From Bacteroidales bacterium (GTDB lineage: Bacteria; Bacteroidota; Bacteroidia; Bacteroidales; UBA932), in the NCBI GenBank assembly GCA_017618115.1, contig JAFZUX010000009.1:62001-126000 (forward strand): a stretch of 64,000 nt of DNA. The letters are read 5' to 3'. The notes below the pieces were generated by a model, which saw only the letters and a list, made by a program, of their open reading frames with translations, was not told where the DNA came from and made no database searches. Within the stretch, counting starts at the first letter, position 1. Every line of letters starts with the position of its first letter. The translations under genes were made by a program, and so were the position numbers. Positions 9,217 to 17,810 of the stretch are shown piece after piece.

Positions 9217-10224
9217 ATGAATAAAGCAGATTATAAAGACGTTTACGTATTCGTAGAGCAGAGGGATGGTAAAATCCAGTCTGTTGCTCTTGAGCTTTTG
9301 GGAAAGGCAAGAGTTCTTGCAGACGCTCTGAATGAGAAAGTTGTAGCTTTCTATCCGGGATACAAGAATACAGAAAATGCTAAAGAGCTTATAGCTTGGG
9401 GAGCAGATAAGGTTGTAGTTATGGATGCCCCTGAATTGGAGCACTATCTCACCGAGCAGTACTCACAGGCTATGAGTCAGGCTATTGACAAATACAAACC
9501 AAGCATTGTGCTTTTGGGTGCCACTACAATTGGCCGTGATTTGGGACCAAGATTGGCTTCAAGACTGGCTACCGGACTTACCGCAGACTGTACCGGTTTG
9601 GATATCTCAGAGGAGAGAGAACTCCTTATGACCCGTCCTGCATTCGGCGGTAACCTTATGGCAACCATTATGTGTACAGAGCATCGTCCTCAGATGTCTA
9701 CCGTTCGCCCGGGCGTTATGCAGAAGGGTACTAAGGACGAGAGCAGAGTAGGTGAAATTGAGAACTTTGCACCTGTATTTGATGCCTCCAAGTTCAAGGT
9801 AAAGCTCGTTGAGAGCGTTAAGGAGAACAAGGGTAAGGTTGATATTACAGAGGCCAAGATTCTGGTTTCCGGAGGCCGTGGAGTTGGTAATCCTGAGGGA
9901 TTTGCAAAACTTCAGGCACTTGCTGATGTAATTGGCGCTCAGGTATCTTCATCACGTGCTATGGTTGATGCGGGAGTTATGCCTCACGAGGTTCAGGTAG
10001 GTCAGACAGGTAAGACCGTACGTCCGGCTCTCTACATGGCTTGCGGTATTTCCGGTGCTATTCAGCACCTTGCAGGTATGGAGGAGAGTGATTTCATCAT
10101 CGCGATAAATAAAGATAAGTTCGCTCCTATCTTTGGTGTTGCAGATGTTGGAATAGTAGGAGACGTGCACAAGATTGTACCTATGCTTACCGAAAAGCTC
10201 TCCAAAATGATCGTTAAGAAGTAA
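9217..10224 (+). CDS. etfA: Electron transfer flavoprotein alpha subunit
   Basis: 335 residues. The C-terminal FAD domain is clear: VSGGRGVGNPEGF, SSRAMVDAG, the QVGQTGKTVRP signature, the GISGAIQH motif and a closing NKDKFAPIFGVADVGIVGD. It partners EtfB, whose stop is 19 bases upstream. This is the last gene of the lysine fermentation operon; a strong hairpin with a T-run follows 28 bases downstream, and the next gene comes from the opposite strand. Confidence 0.95.
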   Translation: MNKADYKDVYVFVEQRDGKIQSVALELLGKARVLADALNEKVVAFYPGYKNTENAKELIAWGADKVVVMDAPELEHYLTEQYSQAMSQAIDKYKPSIVLLGATTIGRDLGPRLASRLATGLTADCTGLDISEERELLMTRPAFGGNLMATIMCTEHRPQMSTVRPGVMQKGTKDESRVGEIENFAPVFDASKFKVKLVESVKENKGKVDITEAKILVSGGRGVGNPEGFAKLQALADVIGAQVSSSRAMVDAGVMPHEVQVGQTGKTVRPALYMACGISGAIQHLAGMEESDFIIAINKDKFAPIFGVADVGIVGDVHKIVPMLTEKLSKMIVKK

Positions 10225-10251
10225 TTGATACTCAGTTACTTTTTAATAAAG

Positions 10252-10286
10252 AAAAGGGGATAAGCAAAACTGCTCATCCCCTTTTT
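10252..10286 (+). terminator. Rho-independent terminator, works for both strands
   Basis: An inverted repeat with arms of about 15 bases (AAAAGGGGATAAGCA and TGCTCATCCCCTTTT, one A/C mismatch) around a four-base loop, followed by T-rich sequence. Because A-rich sequence also flanks the left side, it can end both the etfA transcript (+) and the convergent hydrogenase transcript (-), whose last gene stops at 10307. Confidence 0.88.
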
Positions 10287-10306
10287 CTATTACATGCCGC
10301 CCCCAA

Positions 10307-10783
10307 TTAGTCTTGTGAGAACTCTTTTATAATCTTCTTGATATCAGCGGGGTTGAGGTGGCCGTAGACCTTTTCTCCAACCATTGCAACCGGAGCAAGG
10401 CCGCAGGCTCCTACGCATCTGAGGCAATCCAGAGAGAAGCGTCCGTCTTCCGTGGTCTCTCCCACATCAATACCTAAAGTTCTCTTGAACTCTTCCAGAA
10501 TCTTTTCAGAACCCCTTACGTAGCAGGCAGTTCCAAGGCAGACAGAAACAGGGTGCTTGCCTTTTGGAACCATAGTGAAGAAGGCGTAGAAGGTAACTAC
10601 ACCGTAAACACGGCTTACAGGAATATTGAGTTTCTCTGCAATTATTGCCTGCACCTCCATAGGAAGGTATCCTACGGTATGCTGAGATTCGTGAAGTATA
10701 TTGATAAGCTCACCCGGCTTGTTTCCGAATTTGTCACAGATAGCCCTTATCTTTTCAACTACTGAATTACATAATTTTTCCAT
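10307..10783 (-). CDS. hydC: Electron-bifurcating [FeFe] hydrogenase, NuoE-like subunit HydC
   Basis: 158 residues of the thioredoxin-like [2Fe-2S] family (NuoE/HydC). The four cluster cysteines are visible as CLGTAC and, about 36 residues later, CVGAC. The N-terminal helical part contains the usual HESQHTVGYLP. The start at 10783 gives MEKLCNSVV and follows the hydA stop by 16 bases; the longer open frame to 10858 overlaps hydA and adds residues foreign to the family. HydC carries electrons between NADH-linked HydB and the catalytic HydA in trimeric confurcating hydrogenases. Confidence 0.93.
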   Translation of the reverse strand: MEKLCNSVVEKIRAICDKFGNKPGELINILHESQHTVGYLPMEVQAIIAEKLNIPVSRVYGVVTFYAFFTMVPKGKHPVSVCLGTACYVRGSEKILEEFKRTLGIDVGETTEDGRFSLDCLRCVGACGLAPVAMVGEKVYGHLNPADIKKIIKEFSQD

Positions 10784-10799
10784 CTCTTTGTGTATTAGG

Positions 10800-12563
10800 C
10801 TAGTACTTAATTGTTTTGTCTGAATAATGAGTGTGCAGAAGTGCATGTGCCTTTTCACTTAGAGGCTTGCCAAAGTACTTCTCGTACAACTCTATTATGC
10901 TCTTGTTCTCATGGCTCTTTCTCAGAGGCATATTTCTATCTTCCTCGTAGATAGCCTTTTGGCGCGCCTTAATGACTTCAAAGTCTCCGTGATGGAGTGG
11001 CTGTCCGCCGCCTCCAATACAGCCGCCAGGGCAGGCCATAATCTCAATTACATGGTATTTGGACTTACCGGCTCTTATCTCCTCCATAAGTTTGCGGGCG
11101 TTTCCGAGTCCGTAAGCTATGGCAACATTGAGAGCAAATCCGTCAAAGTCTATAGTGGCCGTTCTGAGGCTGTCCATGCCTCTAACTTCTTCAAAATCAA
11201 TCTTTGGCAGAGTCTTGCCGGTATAGAGTTCGTATGCGGTTCTGAGTGCAGCTTCCAGTACGCCTCCGGTAGAACCGAATATTGCAGCAGCTCCGGTGCT
11301 CTCTCCCAGCGGATTGTCAAACTCCATGTGAGGCAGAGTTTCAAAGTTGATGTTGGCTCTGCGGATTAAAGTTGCAAGTTCTCTGGTAGTAATTGAGTAG
11401 TCTACATCCGGATTTCCGTTGGTTGAGAACTCAGGTCTCTGGCACTCGAATTTCTTTGCAAGACAAGGCATTACGGAAACAACAACCAGTTTCTCTCTTG
11501 GAATGTTCATTTTCTCCGACCAGTAGTTCTTTGCAATTGCACCGAACATCTGCTGAGGTGAACGGGCGGTAGACGGATAGTTCAAAAGATCCGGGAAGTT
11601 GTGCTCGTAGAAATTAACCCAGGCAGGGCAGCAGGATGTCATAAGAGGGATAGGTATGCTCTTGTCTCCCTTGAGGAATTTGGTTAGTCTCTCCAGAAGT
11701 TCGCTGCCCTCCTCCATAATGGTGGCGTCTGCAGAGAAGTCTGTATCAAAGACATAGTCAAATCCCAAATCCTTAAGTGCGGCAACCAGTTTGCCGGTAA
11801 CAATACTGCCGGGAGCATTGCCGAACTCCTCTCCCAGAGCAACTCTTACTGCAGGAGCGGTCTGAACAATAACAGTCTTCTCCGGATTCTCCAGATCATC
11901 TATAAGTTGGTCTGTATAAGTTCTTTCCGTAAGAGCACCAACAGGGCATACGGCAACGCACTGGCCGCAGTAAGTACAGTCTGTATCCTTCAGATTCTTA
12001 TTGAATGAAGGAGCTATTGTGGTGTTGAATCCTCTTCCCACTGCTCCGAGTGCTCCAACTGTCTGATATACATTGCACATGGTCTCGCATCTGCGGCAGT
12101 AGATGCACTTGTCCATATTCCTTACTATGGAGGCGGTCATTTCCTTTTTCCTCAGAGAGAGTTCTCCTGCATAAGGAGTCTCGTTAATGGAAAGGTGCTG
12201 AGTAACAGCCTGAAGCTCGCATTTGCCGCTCTTAGGGCAGGTAAGACACTCGTTAGGGTGATCGCTGAGCATAAGTTCTATAACGGTCTTGCGAGCCCTT
12301 ATAACTCTTATTGAGCTGGTTTTCACCTCCATACCCTCTGTGCAGGCGGTGCTGCAGGCAGGGGCGAGGTTTCTTCTCCCCTTAACTTCAACAACGCATA
12401 CGCGGCAGGATGCCGGATGGTTGTCTGCGCAGGTTCCCTTGAGGTTCATGTGGCACAGAGTAGGGATTACAATTCCTATGCTCTTGGCTGCGTCAAGTAT
12501 TGTAGTACCCTCAGGGACAACAACTTTATGATTATCTATTATCAGTGATATATTCTGTTTCAT
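10800..12563 (-). CDS. hydA: [FeFe] hydrogenase catalytic subunit HydA (group A3 type)
   Basis: 587 residues. N-terminal [2Fe-2S] plant-type ferredoxin domain (CHMNLKGTC, CRVC), the His-containing [4Fe-4S] domain (HPNECLTC), two bacterial-type [4Fe-4S] sites (CIYCRRCETMC, CTYCGQCVAVC), then the H-cluster domain with L1 TSCCPAW (about residue 308), L2 MPCLAKK (about 363) and L3 ACPGGCIGGGG (about 508), and a C-terminal small-subunit-like tail. This modular layout, between hydB and hydC, marks the trimeric NADH/ferredoxin-dependent type that evolves H2 from NADH plus reduced ferredoxin, or runs in reverse. Maturation needs HydE, HydF and HydG; only hydG is in the window. Confidence 0.96.
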   Translation of the reverse strand: MKQNISLIIDNHKVVVPEGTTILDAAKSIGIVIPTLCHMNLKGTCADNHPASCRVCVVEVKGRRNLAPACSTACTEGMEVKTSSIRVIRARKTVIELMLSDHPNECLTCPKSGKCELQAVTQHLSINETPYAGELSLRKKEMTASIVRNMDKCIYCRRCETMCNVYQTVGALGAVGRGFNTTIAPSFNKNLKDTDCTYCGQCVAVCPVGALTERTYTDQLIDDLENPEKTVIVQTAPAVRVALGEEFGNAPGSIVTGKLVAALKDLGFDYVFDTDFSADATIMEEGSELLERLTKFLKGDKSIPIPLMTSCCPAWVNFYEHNFPDLLNYPSTARSPQQMFGAIAKNYWSEKMNIPREKLVVVSVMPCLAKKFECQRPEFSTNGNPDVDYSITTRELATLIRRANINFETLPHMEFDNPLGESTGAAAIFGSTGGVLEAALRTAYELYTGKTLPKIDFEEVRGMDSLRTATIDFDGFALNVAIAYGLGNARKLMEEIRAGKSKYHVIEIMACPGGCIGGGGQPLHHGDFEVIKARQKAIYEEDRNMPLRKSHENKSIIELYEKYFGKPLSEKAHALLHTHYSDKTIKY

Positions 12564-12575
12564 AATTAGGCGGTT

Positions 12576-14483
12576 TTAGATTACTGAAACTGCTTTGAAC
12601 TTACATCTGGACATGCACATACCGCACTTGATGCACTTTGAGAAGATAATTGCGTGAGGTTTTCTTGCAACACCCTCTATAGCTCCTGCAGGACAGCCGA
12701 TTGCGCAGGCGTGGCAGCCTATGCACTTCTCCGGATTTATCATATAGGTAAGCAATGCCTTACACTGTTTTGCGCGGCACTTTTTGTCTTTTACGTGCTC
12801 TACATATTCATCCCAGAAGTTGCTCAAGGTTGAGAGAACAGGGTTAGGGGAAGTTTGTCCCAAGCCGCAAAGTGCTGTGTCTTTGATTACTCCGGCAAGA
12901 GTCTTAAGTTTTTCCAAATCCTGCATGGTGCCGTCTCCGGCAATAATCTTATCCAGAATTTCCAACATTCTCTTGTTGCCGATTCTGCAAGGAGTACATT
13001 TTCCGCAAGACTCTCCAACTATAAAGTCCAGATAGAAACGGGCTACCGAAACCATACAGTTGTCTTCATCCATTACAATCATACCTCCGGAACCCATCAT
13101 ACTGCCTGCGGCTGTAAGTGTGTCAAAATCAATAGGGGTATCCAGATGTTTTTCCGTAAGGCAGCCTCCTGAAGGACCTCCGGTTTGAACGGCCTTAAAC
13201 TGCTTGCCGCCCTTGATGCCACCTCCGATATCAAAGATAACCTCTCTAAGTGTTGTTCCCATAGGCACTTCTATAAGACCAACGTTGTTAATTTTTCCTG
13301 CAAGGGCAAAGACTTTTGTACCCTTTGATCTGTCACTTCCTATTGAGGCAAACCAGTCCGCTCCCTTGTTGATTATAATAGGGACATTGGCAAATGTTTC
13401 AACGTTGTTTACGTTGGTAGGCTTGCCGTTATAACCGCTTTCTGCAGGGAACGGCGGCTTTAGGGTAGGTTCTCCTCTTCTTCCTTCCATTGAGTGAATT
13501 AGGGCGGTTTCCTCTCCGCATACGAAGGCTCCCGCACCGTATCTTATGTTAATATCAAACGAGAAGGATGTTCCAAGTATTTTCTTTCCCAAAAGTCCGA
13601 GTTCTCTTGCCTGCTTAATGGCAATCTTAAGTCTCTCAACTGCAAGAGGATACTCAGCTCTGATGTAAACCAGACCGTGAGATGCTCCAATTGCATATCC
13701 GCATATTGCCATAGCCTCAACAATGGAGTTAGGGTCACCCTCCATAATGGAGCGGTCCATAAATGCTCCCGGGTCTCCCTCATCTGCGTTGCAGACTACA
13801 TATTTCTCCTTTGACTGATTCTTTGCAGCAATCTCCCACTTCAATCCGGTTGGGAATCCTCCGCCGCCTCTTCCTCTGAGGCCGGACTTTTTGATTTCAT
13901 CAACTACGGCTTTAGGAGAGCGATTGAGAATACACTCTGCAAGAGCAAAGTATCCGTCTCTGCCTATATACTCCAAAATGTCCTCAGGATCAATGAGTCC
14001 GCAGTTTCTCAAAGCAATTCTCACCTGCTTGCGGTAGAAGTCCATGTGCTTTGAGTCGGATACGGTCATCTTGCGTTTTGGATCTACATACAAAAGCCTG
14101 TTAACTCTCTTTCCTCCAACGATATGCTCTATAAAGATCTCTTCTGCATCTTCCGGCTTTACCTTGGTGTAGAAAGTGTTGTCAGGTATAATTTTCACGA
14201 TAGGACCCTTTTCACAGAAGCCGAAGCAACCGGTGGTGATTACTTCCACCTTTCCCTCTAAGTTGTTGTCTGCTATCAGTTTCTTGAAATTTTCGGAGAT
14301 AAGATGGCTTTGAGAAGCCTTACATCCCGTACCTCCGCAGGTCAGAATCTGTATTTTTGGTGTTCCCTTCTTCAGACCGCAGCAAACGGAAGAATCCTGA
14401 TGGTCTCCCTGCTCCCTCGGTTTGAGATGAACACTCGCTTTTTCACGGATTTTTTTCAAATCCTCAATAGACGATATTTTCAT
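12576..14483 (-). CDS. hydB: Electron-bifurcating [FeFe] hydrogenase, NuoF-like subunit HydB
   Basis: 635 residues, first gene of hydBAC. Domains: N-terminal thioredoxin-like [2Fe-2S] domain (CGGTGC, then CFGFC, about residues 49-110), NuoF core with FMN loop RGRGGGGFPTG and NADH-site NADEGDPGAF, a SLBB domain, the [4Fe-4S] motif CGKCTPCRIG, and two C-terminal ferredoxin clusters (CIGCHACAIGC and CIKCGMCMSRC). It binds FMN and NADH and is the site proposed for electron bifurcation. The gap to hydA is 12 bases. A possible promoter lies about 37 bases upstream of its start. Confidence 0.96.
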   Translation of the reverse strand: MKISSIEDLKKIREKASVHLKPREQGDHQDSSVCCGLKKGTPKIQILTCGGTGCKASQSHLISENFKKLIADNNLEGKVEVITTGCFGFCEKGPIVKIIPDNTFYTKVKPEDAEEIFIEHIVGGKRVNRLLYVDPKRKMTVSDSKHMDFYRKQVRIALRNCGLIDPEDILEYIGRDGYFALAECILNRSPKAVVDEIKKSGLRGRGGGGFPTGLKWEIAAKNQSKEKYVVCNADEGDPGAFMDRSIMEGDPNSIVEAMAICGYAIGASHGLVYIRAEYPLAVERLKIAIKQARELGLLGKKILGTSFSFDINIRYGAGAFVCGEETALIHSMEGRRGEPTLKPPFPAESGYNGKPTNVNNVETFANVPIIINKGADWFASIGSDRSKGTKVFALAGKINNVGLIEVPMGTTLREVIFDIGGGIKGGKQFKAVQTGGPSGGCLTEKHLDTPIDFDTLTAAGSMMGSGGMIVMDEDNCMVSVARFYLDFIVGESCGKCTPCRIGNKRMLEILDKIIAGDGTMQDLEKLKTLAGVIKDTALCGLGQTSPNPVLSTLSNFWDEYVEHVKDKKCRAKQCKALLTYMINPEKCIGCHACAIGCPAGAIEGVARKPHAIIFSKCIKCGMCMSRCKFKAVSVI

Positions 14484-14519
14484 AAAAAACTACGCTGTTT
14501 TCAATCATTTTTCAATGCG

Positions 14520-14527
14520 TAAAGGTA
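14520..14527 (-). promoter_or_regulatory. Possible -7 box for hydBAC
   Basis: On the - strand this reads TACCTTTA, one mismatch from the Bacteroidota -7 consensus TAnnTTTG, and would give a leader of about 30 bases. No TTTG was found at the expected -33 position, so support is weak. Confidence 0.35.
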
Positions 14528-14710
14528 ATATATTTTTCTTTTATTTCTTAATGAAAATTACTGAAAAACTGAAAAATCTCAAGGATAAGAATTTAAAATC
14601 CTTTTAATCTGAAACGGTATGCAGATAGGGTAAATAGGGGCTTATGCTAAATTTTTGTTACAAAGCGTTAATATTGAGAGGCTGAGGGCCTAATAGCCGT
14701 TCAAACTTGA

Positions 14711-14718
14711 TACTTTTG
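14711..14718 (+). promoter_or_regulatory. -7 box of the small acidic lipoprotein gene
   Basis: TACTTTTG matches the Bacteroidota -7 consensus TAnnTTTG exactly. Transcription would start near 14725, about 38 bases before the ATG at 14764, and the leader is A-rich, as is common for strongly translated genes in this phylum. A -33 TTTG at the right spacing is not evident. Confidence 0.6.
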
Positions 14719-14763
14719 CACTGCGAAAAAAGCAAAATATTAACAAACAATAAAAATTAGATT

Positions 14764-14979
14764 ATGAAAAAAGTATTATTTATCGCCGTTGCAGCTCTCG
14801 CATTCGTAGCTTGCAAGAACAATACTCCTGCTCAGGAGGTTGAGGCTGAGGTTGTTGACTCTACAGTTGTAGAGGTTGCTCCAGTTGACGTAGTTGACTC
14901 TGCTGCTGTTGCAGTTGAGAACGCTGCTACTGAGGTAGTTGAGGAAGTTAAAGAGGAAGTTAAAGAGGCTGTAAAGTAA
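14764..14979 (+). CDS. Small acidic Val/Glu-rich lipoprotein, function unknown
   Basis: 71 residues. A signal peptide (MKKVLFIAVAALAF) ends in a lipobox VAC, so Cys17 should be lipid-modified, leaving a mature protein of about 55 residues. The mature part has no aromatic residues and is built from Val, Ala, Glu and Asp, with a C-terminal EVKEEVKEAVK stretch whose DNA is a short tandem repeat (GAGGAAGTTAAA twice, near 14941-14964). It stands alone between divergent hydB and convergent DUF1573, with its own promoter and a strong terminator, which suggests high expression. I do not recognise the family; a structural envelope lipoprotein is one guess. Confidence 0.85.
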   Translation: MKKVLFIAVAALAFVACKNNTPAQEVEAEVVDSTVVEVAPVDVVDSAAVAVENAATEVVEEVKEEVKEAVK

Positions 14980-15001
14980 TTAACTGACTTACTGAAAATT
15001 A

Positions 15002-15033
15002 AGGGGACGGTTTTAAACCGCCCCCTTTTTTTA
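15002..15033 (+). terminator. Rho-independent terminator after the small lipoprotein gene
   Basis: GGGGACGGTTT pairs with AAACCGCCCC, with one bulged base, followed directly by eight T residues. It ends the small lipoprotein transcript and may also stop the convergent exopolysaccharide operon, whose last gene ends at 15056. Confidence 0.88.
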
Positions 15034-15055
15034 TTCTTCTGTAGAACCTGTAAAA

Positions 15056-15580
15056 TTACTGGAAATCAGTGTAATAACCCAATCCGGTTTCAGATCCTAT
15101 ACCGTCTACAAAGTCTTTGACCTTAGGCCTGTTCTTTTCAAAGAGTTCCTCATAATCCCAGTGGTTGTTGCCGTCAGGAACTATATTTACGTCAAACTTC
15201 ATAATAGCCAATCCGTCCGGTGCCATATTGCCCCAAAAACGGACTGTATGGTTCACGCTTCCCTTGTTTTTGTTGCTGTCGTATACAACTATGACATACA
15301 TGTGTTTGCCGGGAGGAACGATTGTTTTTCCGGTAAAATCTGTAGTGATACAACCGCAGGAGGGCTGAACCTCGTTTACAATGAGAGGAACATCCCCGGT
15401 ATTCTCCACACGCAGAGCTATTCTCAGTTTCTGACCCTGGAGAATAGGGTAGTAGTGGCGGATGGAATCTCTAATTTGCACCGTTGTATAACCAACCTCG
15501 TTTTTACAGGATGTTGTAAAGAGAGAAAGGAGTGTTGCAGCGGCAATGAGTGATATATATAACGCTTTGTATATCTTCAT
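15056..15580 (-). CDS. DUF1573 lipoprotein, last gene of the exopolysaccharide-type operon
   Basis: 174 residues. Signal peptide with lipobox TSC (Cys25 approximately), then an Ig-like DUF1573 domain with the usual LRVENTGDVPLIVNEVQPSCGC core and PPGKHMYVIVVYD strand. DUF1573 proteins are common in Bacteroidota as exported, often surface-linked modules of unknown role. Here the gene starts one base after the stop of the DUF4838 lipoprotein, so it is almost certainly made with the polysaccharide machinery. The C-terminal 40 residues are acidic and aromatic and not part of the recognised domain. Confidence 0.8.
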   Translation of the reverse strand: MKIYKALYISLIAAATLLSLFTTSCKNEVGYTTVQIRDSIRHYYPILQGQKLRIALRVENTGDVPLIVNEVQPSCGCITTDFTGKTIVPPGKHMYVIVVYDSNKNKGSVNHTVRFWGNMAPDGLAIMKFDVNIVPDGNNHWDYEELFEKNRPKVKDFVDGIGSETGLGYYTDFQ

Positions 15581-15581
15581 T

Positions 15582-17810
15582 TTACTGGACTTTTCTAATT
15601 ATAATCTCATCCATAGTGAGAAATCTGGTTTTCTCTGAAGGATTGAAATGGAGTTCAATATCCTGCGCCCCCTTAAAATCTACTTTGCTTCTGAATACTA
15701 TAAGCTGGCCCTCATCAAAGAACTCGGAGAGCTGTTCCTGGTAAACTGTATTTTTAAGTTCTCCGTCTACAAAGATTTCTACAGACTTAGGAGGAGACAT
15801 CTTATGTCTTTCAAAATTGAGGAATCCCATTGCTATCTCATTGGCTTCCTGTACCTTCTCTGCAGGGATTTTTATTACAAGTTTCTCCTGGAAATAGAGA
15901 ATCCAGCCCCAGTGATAATTTTGTGAAACACCCAGAACTCCGTCTGTAAGTTTATCCTCTTCCGTCTCCCAACCGTGACTGTATAACTTAAGCGGAACTC
16001 CCAAAAGCATATTCTGACTCCAAACTCCCTTATTAACCCAAACGTCACATTCTCTCTGATAATCACCAAGATATACACCGGCCTCATTTACTCTGTCCAT
16101 GTGGTCCATTCTGGCGTTATCATTATTTGTAAGGTAATAGAGTTCGTTCTCCGAGGTAACGTCTTTAAGATTGCTTAACGCTTTTAAAAAGAGCGGATCT
16201 GCAGAGTATGAACCGTCTTCATTTTTCTTTGCAAAACTATATTTACCGTTAACACCTCCAAGACGGCAGAGCTCCATATATGTATATGAGTATATCTGTC
16301 TCAGTTTCTTGTAAATAGCAGCTTCACGAGGAGTCATTTCTATGTGTTCTGTCTCATTCTTAACGGAGAATTTGTAGAATTCAACAAAGTTATCCGGTCT
16401 TAAGTATGTTCTGGAAATCTCATCCATACCTCCGTACAAAGGAAGAGGCAGATGGCTGCTTTCCATGTGACGCTCAGCAGATTCCAGTGCTGCGTATGAC
16501 ATTTGGGCCAGGTGAGGAACTGCATCATACATATAATCATGCAGCAACCGGAGAGGATCAAGGTTGGGATTTATCATAAGCTGTGAAAGTACAAAGCAGT
16601 ACGACTCCTGCATAGATGCATAGAAGTATCCGCTTCCGTTAAGAAAGACACCTTTAACTCCTCTCTCTGCATACTGTTGGAGTCTGTCTTTCATAACCAT
16701 AAGGATAGGGAACGGGCTTAGATAATCGTCATAGTTGCAGATGTAATCCCATACATATATTTTGTTTGTAATACTCTTCCACTGCTCAATTTTGTTGAAG
16801 AAGTTTTGTGCAGCAGGACTCTCACTGTTCTGGTATGCTCTGGTGTAATCCATTGCTGCAAGCATAACTCCCACGTTAGCAGGCAGTTTGTGATCCGGAA
16901 TCTGAGCTGTTGTGGCATAACCTACCGTAAAGAAGGTGTGATTTGGAAAATCTGCCGCCAACCTCTCTATAAATCTTATAACCGTTGGAGTTGCATTGGT
17001 AGATGTATTTCCGGCGCTCTGACATTTTCTGCACGTACATACAAAACCGTTGTCATTAGGAGCAATCATAAACCTCTCCGGATGAATGACTCCGTCACCG
17101 TATTTGTCTTTTATATACTTGACTGTGAGTTCATAGAGTTTTTCTGAAGAGAAACAGAACTGACTCTGTTTGGTAATACCGTTTACCTGTGCAAAGAGCT
17201 CCTGATCCATATTGGCAGAGCCGTAATTCTTTTCTCCGTTACCGCCCAATACCTTGTTCATCTGGTGTCCCCAGAGTCCCCAGTCATTCTCAATATTATT
17301 GAGAGCCAATAAAATGGTAATATCCGGGTTCTGATTGGAAGGAGAATATACATCTCTGTACTCAAACGGGAAGGTTGCAGTTGTGTCTCCCTTAGGGAAT
17401 ATGCACGGAGGAAGATCCTTTACCTCTATTGCCTCATCATTTATTCCCTCTCTCTTCATAAACTGATAGATGAGCCAGATAGTTGTCTTCTCATCTCTTG
17501 CGATCATTCTGCAACTTTTTGGACGCTGCTCAACCTTGTAATCGTAACCAAAATCTCCGGTCTTTACAATTACTTCATAGCAGTCATCTGTCTTCACATT
17601 CGTAAGAAGATTACTTTTACACCTGCTCTGAAGATGTCTGCTAAGGTGAGAAGCCATCTTTACAGATAGCTGATCCTTAGGGTCTTCCGCGTGTATATAA
17701 TATATCTTCTCCGCCTTCTTGGCATTTTGATTGCCGTGACAGGAGACGAGAATAAGCAGGCAGCAAAACAGTCTTATCAGAAGTTTAGAAATAGATGACA
17801 AATTGAACAT
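15582..17810 (-). CDS. DUF4838-type lipoprotein, glycoside-hydrolase-like
   Basis: 742 residues. Signal peptide with lipobox VSC (Cys24) predicts an outer-membrane or periplasm-facing lipoprotein. The N-terminal 25-150 region resembles the alpha/beta domain that precedes catalytic barrels of alpha-glucuronidase-like enzymes; the middle carries the DUF4838 hallmark PNDNGFVCTCRKC and a likely TIM barrel; the last about 150 residues look like a beta-sandwich (VEIFVDGEL, FRSKVDFKGAQDIELHF). A carbohydrate-acting role is likely but the substrate is unknown. Its start lies 26 bases inside the end of the TPR/barrel gene, so the two are coupled. By position it could play the part PgaB plays in PNAG export. 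Confidence 0.75.
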   Translation of the reverse strand: MFNLSSISKLLIRLFCCLLILVSCHGNQNAKKAEKIYYIHAEDPKDQLSVKMASHLSRHLQSRCKSNLLTNVKTDDCYEVIVKTGDFGYDYKVEQRPKSCRMIARDEKTTIWLIYQFMKREGINDEAIEVKDLPPCIFPKGDTTATFPFEYRDVYSPSNQNPDITILLALNNIENDWGLWGHQMNKVLGGNGEKNYGSANMDQELFAQVNGITKQSQFCFSSEKLYELTVKYIKDKYGDGVIHPERFMIAPNDNGFVCTCRKCQSAGNTSTNATPTVIRFIERLAADFPNHTFFTVGYATTAQIPDHKLPANVGVMLAAMDYTRAYQNSESPAAQNFFNKIEQWKSITNKIYVWDYICNYDDYLSPFPILMVMKDRLQQYAERGVKGVFLNGSGYFYASMQESYCFVLSQLMINPNLDPLRLLHDYMYDAVPHLAQMSYAALESAERHMESSHLPLPLYGGMDEISRTYLRPDNFVEFYKFSVKNETEHIEMTPREAAIYKKLRQIYSYTYMELCRLGGVNGKYSFAKKNEDGSYSADPLFLKALSNLKDVTSENELYYLTNNDNARMDHMDRVNEAGVYLGDYQRECDVWVNKGVWSQNMLLGVPLKLYSHGWETEEDKLTDGVLGVSQNYHWGWILYFQEKLVIKIPAEKVQEANEIAMGFLNFERHKMSPPKSVEIFVDGELKNTVYQEQLSEFFDEGQLIVFRSKVDFKGAQDIELHFNPSEKTRFLTMDEIIIRKVQ

